The translations under genes were made by a program, and so were the position numbers. From NCBI GenBank assembly GCA_021793055.1, contig JAJYTL010000134.1, positions 1 through 8,310 of the forward strand: 8,310 bases of DNA, read 5' to 3'. The stretch is from Pseudomonadota bacterium. GTDB taxonomy: Bacteria; Pseudomonadota; Alphaproteobacteria; Ferrovibrionales; Ferrovibrionaceae. Position 1 is the first letter of the stretch, and the number at the start of each line of letters is the position of its first letter. Positions 1-5,680 of this stretch are shown in pieces. The notes under the pieces were generated by a model. It saw only the letters and a list, made by a program, of their open reading frames with translations, was not told the origin of the DNA and did no database searches.

Positions 1-740
1 ACCCAATGAGTGAAGGCGGCCTTCCAATCGGCGCCGACCTTGCCCTTGATAGTGAATTCCGGCGCCTGGAGCTTGGCCAATTCGGCCTGGCTGAGTTGCA
101 GGTTCATGGCCGGCGGGCGGGCCGGCGTCTGAGGTTCGGGTCGCGCCGCCGGGCCATAGAATTGCCGGTTGTTCATCACCAGGTAGCGCGGCGCGGCGCG
201 GCGCGGGGCGGGCGGCAACGGCGCCGGCGCCTTGAACGCGAAGGTCGGCGGCATCTGTTGCGGCGCCGGGTTGAGATGAACGTCGGGCGGGCTTGTCGGG
301 GTGGCCTGCGGCTTCGGCCGTGGCGCCCGTGCCTTTTGCGGCGGGCCGTGGCGCTCGCTCTTCGGCGCCGCGGTTTGGAACTGGCCGCCGTTCTCGAGGA
401 TGACGGCGATCGAGGCGGGCGGCGTCGGTACTGGGAGCGGCGGCGCGAGCTTGGCGGAAAGCAGCAGCAGCGCCAGCACCAGCAGATGCAAAAGAATTGA
501 AAAGAAGGCGCCGCGGCGCGGTGCTTGCGGCGGCGCGGCGACGTGCGGCGGCAGCCGCGGCGCGATGACCAGTGGTCCGCCCGGCTCGGACCGCAGGCGC
601 AGATAGGCGACGGCGGCGCCTTCCGCCGGCCAAGCCAGCGGCGGCACGCGCTGCAAGCGGTCCGCCGTCACGCTGTCGGCGCCGGATTTGGCCGTCTCGA
701 GCGGCGGCGGCGGAAGTCGGGTCTGGGATTTCGTTGCCAC
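1..740 (-). CDS. TonB/TolA-like energy transducer, N-terminal part (C-terminus runs off the left edge)
   Basis: The minus strand reads without a stop for 246 codons from a GTG at 740 to the window edge. The protein has a cytoplasmic N-terminal segment of about 85 residues. One membrane helix follows near residues 86-103 (FFSILLHLLVLALLLLSAKL). After it comes a long Pro/Ala-rich stretch (APRPKPQATPTSPP and similar) that would span the periplasm. The last readable residues, IKGKVGADWKAAFTHW, look like the entry into a TonB-type C-terminal domain. TonB-family proteins couple the proton motive force, through ExbB/ExbD, to outer-membrane receptors. GTG 740 has GGTGG six bases upstream; in-frame TTG codons at 767 and 821 are alternatives. 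The gene is much richer in GC than the rest of the window, and its overlapping plus-strand frames look like shadows. The family call rests on architecture; the conserved C-terminal domain is not in view. Confidence 0.72.
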   Translation of the reverse strand, partial: MATKSQTRLPPPPLETAKSGADSVTADRLQRVPPLAWPAEGAAVAYLRLRSEPGGPLVIAPRLPPHVAAPPQAPRRGAFFSILLHLLVLALLLLSAKLAPPLPVPTPPASIAVILENGGQFQTAAPKSERHGPPQKARAPRPKPQATPTSPPDVHLNPAPQQMPPTFAFKAPAPLPPAPRRAAPRYLVMNNRQFYGPAARPEPQTPARPPAMNLQLSQAELAKLQAPEFTIKGKVGADWKAAFTHW

Positions 741-1303
741 GCGCCACCATACACGGAGCAGCGTCAAGGATACCTGCGGGACGATGTCCGGACGCTCGCC
801 TTGCCCGATGACGGGGCGCAAGCGCGCCTAGAGGTAACAGAAAGCGCGCCCGGAAACCACCGACTTTTGCGACTCTCGACCCCGTATAGCGGCCATCTAT
901 GGCAGATTGATGACCGGGCCGGCGGTATAGATGTATTCAGGAGCCGCGCCAGCACTCTGAATTCTTGTCTGGCAGATACCGACGCCTGCTGGCGCGGTGG
1001 CCGCAATAAAGAAAAGCCAGGTCGGAGGCGGCCGAGCGGCTGGCCATGTTGCGGGCCGCACTATCGCGGGTGTGAACGGCAAAGCCGGCATCAGTTCCGA
1101 TTTTGCATTACGCTTACAAAGGGTCGGAGTCAGAACAGCCCGCGCTGGCGCGTCATGCAGGCCAACTATGACCTGTGGCAGGCCATGCAACGCAAGCAGC
1201 CGCCCGTGCGCGCATTGCAGGAGAAGGCAGCCTAATGGCGCTGGTTGGCCACGCAATCATAACTCCGCCGGGTTTAGCGTAAGTAACGACAGAGAATAAC
1301 GCT
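741..1303. other. Gene-poor stretch with a possible coding remnant
   Basis: No convincing gene was found here. Open frames exist on both strands, but they are Arg/Pro-rich, lack a recognisable domain and look like chance frames in GC-rich DNA. The most protein-like piece is a plus-strand tail at 1155-1235, beginning MQANYDLWQAMQRKQPPVRA and ending at TAA 1233-1235. It could be the C-terminal end of a decayed gene, perhaps from a mobile element, since it lies just left of an IS-like repeat array. I do not recognise the family. The 5' flank of the leftward TonB-like gene, including its promoter, must also lie here, but no clear promoter was seen. Confidence 0.35.
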
Positions 1304-1411
1304 TGGCTCCCTTCTCAGGCATAATCAGCGGCCCTTTTAGACCATTAGGTGGCTCTTTTCAGAACATAATGCGTGGTTCCTTCGCCAACTTAATGGGTGG
1401 CTCCTTTCAGG
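1304..1411. mobile_element. Array of five ~24-bp imperfect repeats, probable end of an IS21-family element
   Basis: Five related blocks begin at 1304 (TGGCTCCCTTCTCAGG), 1329 (CGGCCCTTTTAGA), 1350 (TGGCTCTTTTCAGA), 1374 (TGGTTCCTTCGCC) and 1398 (TGGCTCCTTTCAGG). Their starts are 25, 21, 24 and 24 bases apart. Blocks 2 to 5 are also preceded by similar lead-ins such as CATAATGCG and CTTAATGGG. IS21-family elements are known to carry several copies of a short repeat at their ends as transposase-binding sites, and from memory TGGCTCC-type repeats occur at such ends in alphaproteobacteria. No intact istA or istB lies next to the array, so it is read as an IS scar. A regulatory repeat array is an alternative. 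Confidence 0.42.
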
Positions 1412-1508
1412 AAGATACGCAGAAGGAAAATCATCCAGGTCTCGAAGGGCAATTCCTGCCATCGGTGATCGTCAAGCCGAAAATTCGCCAAAAAACCTGG
1501 GGGACGGC

Positions 1509-2327
1509 TCAGCTGCTCCATTTAAACCGATAGACGGGAATGGTCTGGGAAAATCCCTTGAGGCGTTGCTCGCCAAGAGCGATGAAGCGTCCTGCCTCTT
1601 CGTCACAGAGCTGACGCACAAGCCCGGAAACGACGATGTCGCCCGCCTCCGCTTCACTACACAATCGAAATGCAAGCTGGACCGTCGCCCCGAACAAGTC
1701 CTGGTTCTCCTCAACCGGCTCGCCAGCGTGGATTCCAATACGCACGCCCAAGCTTTCGGAAGCTTTGGCATTGTAGTTGGCGAGGCGCCGTTGTATGTCC
1801 GCACCCCCGCGCACCGCGTTTGCCACCTTGTCGAACGATGCCATAATCCCATCGCCGGTATGCTTGATCTCGCGCCCGCCATGCGCGTCGAGCGCACGCC
1901 GAACTAGTGCGTCGTGCACTCGCACCAATTCCAGGGCCGCAACGTCTCCGAGACGTGCAGTCATCTCGGTCGAAGCGACGATGTCGGTGAACATAACGGC
2001 GCGCAAGCCTGGATCTATTGCTGGTGCAGAGGCGCCAGGGGCTGCACGTGGATCGCTTATGCGCCCGAGGAAGGCCATTACTGCGCCGAGGTCGACGGGA
2101 ATGATGGCGTTGGCAATCTGGCCGTGCGCCTCGCGGTGGACATGCTCCGCAGTGGCAGCATCGGGCGCATCGACAAGGCAGAATCCCGTACCGCTTTCAT
2201 AGTCCCACCAGTAGGTTATGTATTTGACTCCATATTTTCCTTGGATTGCCAAATCCTTTTGGTGGGTTCCGAAGACATCGTCTTCTGTCGCATCATGAAT
2301 ATGGTGACGGTCCATGAAAATCGGCAT
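1509..2327 (-). CDS. DUF4242 domain-class III adenylate/guanylate cyclase fusion
   Basis: The 272-residue protein has two parts. Residues 1-90 (MPIFMDRHHI, YWWDYESGTGFCLVDAPD, HREAHG) match the DUF4242 pattern, a small fold related to the Streptomyces nickel-binding protein SCO4226. Residues 107-270 are a class III nucleotidyl cyclase domain, which makes cAMP or cGMP from ATP or GTP. Metal-binding aspartates are D115 (FTDIVAST) and D159 (HTGDG). K155 and D210 (QDLFG) are the pair usually linked to adenine choice, so cAMP is the likelier product. R221 of the transition-state pair is present, but the usual Asn is replaced by Gln217 (GATVQLAFRL). No membrane segment is evident, so the protein is probably cytoplasmic. 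The ATG follows a strong GGAGGAGG site and lies 18 nt after the oxidoreductase stop, indicating one operon. The DUF4242 part may sense a metal or small ligand; that is inference. Confidence 0.88.
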   Translation of the reverse strand: MPIFMDRHHIHDATEDDVFGTHQKDLAIQGKYGVKYITYWWDYESGTGFCLVDAPDAATAEHVHREAHGQIANAIIPVDLGAVMAFLGRISDPRAAPGASAPAIDPGLRAVMFTDIVASTEMTARLGDVAALELVRVHDALVRRALDAHGGREIKHTGDGIMASFDKVANAVRGGADIQRRLANYNAKASESLGVRIGIHAGEPVEENQDLFGATVQLAFRLCSEAEAGDIVVSGLVRQLCDEEAGRFIALGEQRLKGFSQTIPVYRFKWSS

Positions 2328-2345
2328 GAGACGCCTCCTCCGACG

Positions 2346-3728
2346 TCAGGGCGCCGGTTCAATGTTCTGGTTCACCCGGAAGAGATTAGAGGGATCGTAT
2401 TGCTTCTTCAGTGCGGCTAGGCGGCCGTAATTATCGCCGTAGGCCGCTCGGACGCGCGCGCTGCCTTCGTCGGTCATCATAAAGTTCGAGTAGGCACCCG
2501 CTAGGTTGTACGGATGCACCGCCTCCCAATAGGCTTTCGTCCACCGAGTGATTGCGCCTGCGTTCTGCGGATGCGGGTCAATCCCGGCAATAACCATGGA
2601 CCATGTGGCATCACGGGCTGCCCAGGCGGTGTCCTCCTTGCCGTGACGACGGACCGCGCCGTCGATCGCATAGAGATGCATCAGCGACAGTTGGCTCGGC
2701 GTCTTGGCCGCATGTTCGATGTGGATTTCAATCGCTTCGTCCGGCAACGCTTTGACGAAATCGCCGCGCCAGTACCATTGCAGGCCAGCGGGATAAAGCT
2801 TGTCAAACATGCTCTGTACGGCTGGGAACGGGGTCATGGCGGTCCAGTCAAGCGCGGGTGGCGGCAGAGATTTAAGCAGCGGGGCCAACGCCTTTCTACC
2901 TTCCTCTTCTGATCCGTCGTAGCAAATCATAAGAAGACAAATTCTGTGCCCCCAAAACGGCTCCGGAAAGGGTGGCATCGAAGGCACCGTTTTCAAACCA
3001 ACAAAGGCGCCGAGTTCTTCGCGTGCGCTCGGCAGGAAGTCGCGATAGACCCGCATGATCGCGCGGGCATGATCCTGTGGCCAGGCGATTGGGCCGGCGA
3101 ACACCTTGTCGACGGGATGGGCCTGGAACAGAAAGCTCGTGACGACACCGAAATTGCCACCACCACCGCGCAGCGCCCAGAAGAGACCGGTATTTTCGCT
3201 TTTGCTAGCGCTCACGAAACTTCCGTTGGCGAGGACCACATCGGTTTGGAGCAGATTGTCGATGGTCAGGCCGTATTTCCGGGTCAGATACCCCGTTCCT
3301 CCGCCTAGCGTTAGGCCGGCGACCCCGGTCGTTGAAACGATACCGAAGGGGACGGCGAGGCCGAATGGGTGGGTGGCATGATCGACGTCTCCCGAGGTGC
3401 AACCGGCCTCAACGCGCACTGAGCGGGTGGTCGGGTCTATATGAACGCCTTTCATTAAGGACATATCGATGACCAAGCCATCGTCGATGCTGCCGAGTCC
3501 CGGCCCATTATGGCCGCCTCCCCGAATGGCTATCGGTAGTCCTTCATCGCGGCCGAAATTCACCGCTGCAATTACATCGGCGACATCGACGCAGCGGACG
3601 ATCAATAGGGGCCGTTTGTCGATCATGCCATTGTACAACTTACGCGCCCCCTCATAATCGGGGTGGCTGCGCCCAACGACTCGGCCCCGTACCTTTTCGC
3701 TAAATTTAGCGATAGATTCGCCGTTCAT
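2346..3728 (-). CDS. FAD-linked oxidoreductase, berberine bridge enzyme type
   Basis: The 460-residue protein is full length for bacterial FAD-linked oxidases of this family. Residues about 35-205 form the PCMH-type FAD-binding domain. It holds RGGGHN, whose H73 is the expected covalent FAD attachment site, and TTGVAGLTLGGGTGYLTRKY. The C-terminus, YDPSNLFRVNQNIEP, is the hallmark BBE segment. Plant berberine bridge enzyme and glucooligosaccharide oxidase have a second flavin link through Cys just before the TVGVGG-like stretch; here that position is Val131, so a single covalent link is predicted. These enzymes oxidise alcohols, sugars or alkaloid-type substrates with O2 as acceptor; the substrate cannot be read from sequence. 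No signal peptide is evident. The ATG has AGGGAGG seven bases upstream. The gene leads an operon with the DUF4242-cyclase, suggesting that its activity and a cyclic-nucleotide signal are linked. Confidence 0.9.
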   Translation of the reverse strand: MNGESIAKFSEKVRGRVVGRSHPDYEGARKLYNGMIDKRPLLIVRCVDVADVIAAVNFGRDEGLPIAIRGGGHNGPGLGSIDDGLVIDMSLMKGVHIDPTTRSVRVEAGCTSGDVDHATHPFGLAVPFGIVSTTGVAGLTLGGGTGYLTRKYGLTIDNLLQTDVVLANGSFVSASKSENTGLFWALRGGGGNFGVVTSFLFQAHPVDKVFAGPIAWPQDHARAIMRVYRDFLPSAREELGAFVGLKTVPSMPPFPEPFWGHRICLLMICYDGSEEEGRKALAPLLKSLPPPALDWTAMTPFPAVQSMFDKLYPAGLQWYWRGDFVKALPDEAIEIHIEHAAKTPSQLSLMHLYAIDGAVRRHGKEDTAWAARDATWSMVIAGIDPHPQNAGAITRWTKAYWEAVHPYNLAGAYSNFMMTDEGSARVRAAYGDNYGRLAALKKQYDPSNLFRVNQNIEPAP

Positions 3729-4245
3729 CGAATTGCCTCCCTAACCGCAGTCCTAGGGGTAGTTGATTGCGGTCCATTTGCGGCGGCAAAATCCACCAAG
3801 GAAGCTATTAGATGTCCGCCACCTCAATCAGGCATTTTTATAATTGGCTTCCCAATTGCCGACGCATCCGCCCTATTTTCCGTCCACGCGGCGTGGCCTT
3901 CCTGAAAACTGCAACTGTGCGACCTCTGTTGGCCATACGTATTTGACCGCGATTGTCCTATCGCGACTGTCTTCTACTGAAGTGGAATGAGCCGTCGATT
4001 GTTTCTCCGCACGTTCCGTCGAGAGCCGGTGGCATCGAAGCGTCTGATTTTGGCCGACATTTCCAAGACAACGCCATCGGCGGGAACACAGACAGCCTTC
4101 TACTCGCGGTACGCCAGGGTCCCCTCATATCGCTTAACGCTATCGGATCCTTCCAACGCCGTACGCAAAGCCGGGCTGTTCGCGGAAAGCGTGGGCGAAA
4201 CGTGCAGCTTTTATTCTCAGGGAGGAGATCGACGCATCGAAGGAA
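3729..4245. other. Intergenic region upstream of the oxidoreductase operon
   Basis: No gene is supported. The open frames on both strands in 3950-4380 overlap each other, carry no recognisable domain and run into the hairpin and the small secreted-protein gene to the right. The leader of the oxidoreductase operon must lie here. It contains the perfect palindrome AATTGG-CTTC-CCAATT at 3842-3857, next to an AT-rich TATAAA-like stretch (minus strand, 3842-3837), though no matching -35 box was found. A second palindrome, CGCGAT-TGTCCT-ATCGCG, lies at 3948-3965. Confidence 0.4.
3842..3857. promoter_or_regulatory. Palindrome, candidate operator of the oxidoreductase-cyclase operon
   Basis: AATTGG and CCAATT are perfect 6-bp arms around a CTTC spacer, about 115 bases upstream of the oxidoreductase ATG. 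On the minus strand it runs straight into TTATAAAAAT, a possible -10 region. The size and symmetry fit a dimeric repressor or activator site. Short palindromes also arise by chance, so this is tentative. Confidence 0.3.
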
Positions 4246-4276
4246 GACAGGCCGGAGCTTTGTTCCCCGGCCTGTC
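4246..4276 (-). terminator. Hairpin terminator after the small secreted-protein gene
   Basis: GACAGGCCGG (4246-4255) and CCGGCCTGTC (4267-4276) form a perfect GC-rich 10-bp stem around an 11-nt loop, 27 nt past the stop of the leftward gene ending at 4304. On the minus strand the stem is followed by TTCCTT, a poor U-tract, so termination may be partial or the hairpin may protect the mRNA end. On the plus strand a TTTT run follows five bases later, but no plus-strand gene reads into it. Confidence 0.5.
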
Positions 4277-4303
4277 CGACTTTTGAAAATATCGCACGCC
4301 GGC

Positions 4304-4558
4304 TTATTTGTTCTCCTCCTTCTGTTCTTCCGTTTTGGCGGCGCCGTTCTCTTTTTCTTCTGAACTGGATTCCGCAGAGCCATTTTCCTTTTTCTCTTGA
4401 GCTACCACGGTGGGCGCCGGGCTGGCCTTCTGCAATTGCGGCGCGGCCGTTCTTGCTGCCGTTGCGAGTTCCGGTCGCAAGATCGATGTGGAGGCAGAAG
4501 CTGGCACAGCAAAACCCACCGCAGCTGTTGCTAATGCGGCGAATATCAGATGTTTCAT
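4304..4558 (-). CDS. Small secreted Glu/Lys-rich protein of unknown function
   Basis: The 84-residue product starts MKHLIFAALATAAVGFAVPA, a clear Sec signal peptide with a likely cut after ASA near residue 22. The mature part of about 60 residues is first Ala/Thr/Pro-rich (ILRPELATAARTAAPQLQ). It then becomes a strongly charged, low-complexity tail of Glu, Lys, Ser and Asn (EKKENGSAESSSEEKENG, EEQKEENK). There is no Cys and no known domain, so it is probably disordered in the periplasm. The frame extends upstream to 4669, but the ATG at 4558 was chosen because the signal peptide begins there and GAAGAG lies just before it. It stands alone between a candidate FNR/FixK-type box with a leader hairpin and a downstream hairpin. 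I do not recognise the family. Confidence 0.7.
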   Translation of the reverse strand: MKHLIFAALATAAVGFAVPASASTSILRPELATAARTAAPQLQKASPAPTVVAQEKKENGSAESSSEEKENGAAKTEEQKEENK

Positions 4559-4579
4559 GCTCTTCGCCGTGGAGTGCGA

Positions 4580-4602
4580 GCGCAGAGCACAACGCTCTGC
4601 GC
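4580..4602 (-). promoter_or_regulatory. Hairpin in the leader of the small secreted-protein gene
   Basis: GCGCAGAGC (4580-4588) and GCTCTGCGC (4594-4602) are perfect 9-bp arms around the loop ACAAC in plus-strand orientation. The element ends 21 bases before the ATG at 4558. If transcription starts near 4605, as the upstream box would predict, the hairpin sits at the very 5' end of the mRNA, where it could protect the message or affect ribosome access. Confidence 0.45.
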
Positions 4603-4639
4603 CGATTTGAGATGATTGGAAGGACTGCCGATGCATGTG

Positions 4640-4653
4640 TTGACCCACGTCAA
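4640..4653 (-). promoter_or_regulatory. Candidate FNR/FixK-type box
   Basis: The minus strand reads TTGAC-GTGG-GTCAA, a perfect 5-bp inverted repeat with a 4-bp spacer. It fits the TTGA-N6-TCAA pattern bound by FNR, FixK and related CRP-family activators. Its centre lies about 88 bases upstream of the secreted-protein ATG. A class II site centred at -41.5 would put the start site near 4605 with AATCAT as a weak -10. Low oxygen would then be the likely signal; that is inference from the site alone. Confidence 0.4.
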
Positions 4654-5086
4654 TTCCTACGGATTGCATTGGGTGGCCGCGTCTTTTCCGCGACGTCGTT
4701 GGCTAGAGCGCGGCCAAGCCATCCATACGCGAGCATCTATGCCTAAGGACGCTTGCGCAAATATGTGTAATGGATTTGGAAATTGGAGTTAAAACCCTGG
4801 CGGGATAGAAATGCAATTAAAGTCCGCATTTTTCTCGCTATAGCGGGCATCTTAGCGGGAAGCGTGAGGCGAGCGCCTGTACACGACGGGCGGGAGGTCG
4901 TCTGTCAAGAGGCGTTCGCTTCGATGCGCTTGGGGCAAGATTCGATGCGCTTGGGGCAAGAGACGTGACTGCGAGCCAGCGAACGCGCCTCCATTGCGTT
5001 AAATGTCGTACAGGTGTGCCGTTTGTAGGAATGTGATTCCACGGATACGAATTCCCGTGATAGCGGCGCGATAGCGGTACGCAGCA
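4654..5086. other. Stretch without a supported gene
   Basis: Only short, overlapping frames without domains or good ribosome sites occur here. The stretch contains a 21-bp perfect tandem duplication at 4920-4961 framed by an imperfect inverted repeat (4909-4920 and 4978-4991). The rest shows no recognisable RNA gene or promoter. It may be the scar of a deletion that also removed most of the adjacent acyl-CoA synthetase gene or its neighbours. Confidence 0.4.
4909..4991. repeat. Perfect 21-bp tandem duplication inside an imperfect inverted repeat
   Basis: A 21-bp unit starting TTCGATGCGCTTGGGG occurs twice back to back, at 4920-4940 and 4941-4961, without a mismatch. It is flanked by GAGGCGTTCGCT (4909-4920) and AGCGAACGCGCCTC (4978-4991), which are reverse complements apart from two extra bases. 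The identity of the copies implies a recent duplication, for example by replication slippage, or a repeat under constraint. The outer arms could fold the whole element into a stem in RNA. Confidence 0.6.
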
Positions 5087-5326
5087 TCATTCCTCAAACT
5101 TTCCGGAAGCGATCGCATCCTCCGAGAGGTGGCGCATGATCTTGCCCGTAGCGCTTCGCGGAAGCGACGCATCGTCGACGAAAATAATGCGTTTCGGCCG
5201 TTTGGAACCCGCGATCCGGGCGGCGCAGGCCTGCGTTACGTCCTCTGTGGTCAGCCATCCCGCGCGGGGTGCAATGAATGCGACCAGCACTTCGCCCCAT
5301 TTGGCCACCACGAAGCCGGTCAGAGC
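5087..5326 (-). pseudogene. C-terminal remnant of an AMP-forming acyl-CoA synthetase
   Basis: About 79 codons before the TGA at 5087-5089 match the small C-terminal subdomain of the AMP-binding (ANL) family. They include KWGEVLVAFIAPRAG, the helix TTEDVTQACAARIAG, KRPKRIIFVDD and the hallmark LPRSATGKIMR, whose Lys is the adenylation lysine. In intact enzymes this follows some 400 residues with the AMP-binding P-loop and core motifs. Here the frame runs upstream only to 5533 through Cys/Ser-rich sequence with no family likeness, so the N-terminal domain is missing. The mobile C-terminal subdomain cannot make acyl-adenylate alone. The gene is therefore read as a deletion remnant; a fused short protein starting at 5533 is possible but unlikely. 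Confidence 0.75.
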
Positions 5327-5628
5327 TGGCCGCCGCATCGCCTTTCTCATCGCCACCTGCAAGGTCAACAGCGTCGAGCCCTGCGCCTGGAACAGTTGGC
5401 GTGAGCTCAGTGTGTCAGCATTGGAACACTCCTGTTCCTTCCCAGGACACGCACTAAGAGCATTGCAACCTGCTGAAATAACTCTGCATTCGACCGTTCG
5501 CGGCGCGGCGATCGAGGATTGAACTGGAAACAAGCTTGTCTCCGGCGCTGTTCCACGGCTGAGACAACCAGCAGTCGCTGTTTGCCCCTAAATCCAAAAA
5601 AATAACTGTGCGTCAATGACTTACGAAG
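5327..5628. other. Gene-free upstream region of the repeat-protein operon
   Basis: No supported gene was seen on either strand. The region lies between the synthetase remnant and the sigma-54-like promoter, so any enhancer for that promoter should be here. One TGT-N10-ACA match, the NifA-type enhancer pattern, occurs at 5413-5428, about 216 bases upstream of the -12 element. It may be chance. The last 40 bases are AT-rich (TCCAAAAAAATAACTG). Confidence 0.35.
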
Positions 5629-5645
5629 TTGGCCCGGCGATTGCT
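5629..5645 (+). promoter_or_regulatory. Sigma-54 (RpoN) promoter of the repeat-protein operon
   Basis: TTGGCCCGGCGATTGCT matches the sigma-54 consensus YTGGCACGRNNNTTGCW at every specified position but one (C instead of A after TGGC). The invariant GG (5631-5632) and GC (5643-5644) are separated by exactly 10 bases. A start site near 5656 would leave a leader of about 25 nt before the ATG at 5681, with GGGGA as ribosome site. Sigma-54 promoters need an activator bound upstream, so the operon is likely switched on by a specific signal rather than constitutively. Confidence 0.65.
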
Positions 5646-5664
5646 TAACAGTGTGTTAACGCAA
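5641..5664. promoter_or_regulatory. Palindrome over the predicted transcription start
   Basis: TTAACA-GTG-TGTTAA (5645-5659) is a perfect inverted repeat. With one bulged C, the arms extend to TTGC (5641-5644) and GCAA (5661-5664). It overlaps the -12 element and the predicted start near 5656, a typical position for a repressor that blocks RNA polymerase. Since the mRNA would begin inside it, a DNA-level operator is more likely than an RNA hairpin. Confidence 0.45.
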
Positions 5665-5680
5665 AAGCGGGGACCTTTCG

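Noticed and set aside
1020..1110. tRNA-like D-arm sequence GGCCGAGCGGCTGG
   Set aside because: It resembles the D-arm of tRNA-Ser/Leu, but no matching acceptor stem, anticodon arm or GTTCGAATC-type T-arm follows.
6..1235. Several overlapping plus-strand open frames in the first 1.2 kb
   Set aside because: They are very Arg-rich, have no domain or good ribosome site and are antisense to the TonB-like gene, whose Pro/Ala-rich frame with a membrane helix is far more protein-like. They reflect high GC.
897..1256. Minus-strand frame of 119 codons
   Set aside because: It is Pro/Ala-rich, has no recognisable domain, and overlaps a plus-strand frame that is equally unconvincing; there is no codon-level reason to prefer it.
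1303..1533. Plus-strand frame from a TTG start with an 8-residue repeat (GSFQNIMR, GSFANLMG, GSFQE)
   Set aside because: The peptide repeat is the translation of the 24-bp DNA repeats. It lacks a good start and ribosome site and runs into the 3' end of the opposite-strand cyclase.
3953..4383. Overlapping frames of 136 to 141 codons on both strands
   Set aside because: They cross the hairpin at 4246-4276 and the small secreted-protein gene, have no domain and mirror each other as shadows.
4304..4669. A longer 121-residue form of the small secreted protein
   Set aside because: The extra 37 residues would bury the signal peptide, and the extension would start upstream of the candidate FNR-type box and cross the leader hairpin. 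The ATG at 4558 has its own ribosome site.
5087..5533. A complete 148-residue gene for the acyl-CoA synthetase fragment
   Set aside because: The first 69 residues have no family likeness and no supporting start signals; only the C-terminal part is homologous, so a remnant is the better reading.
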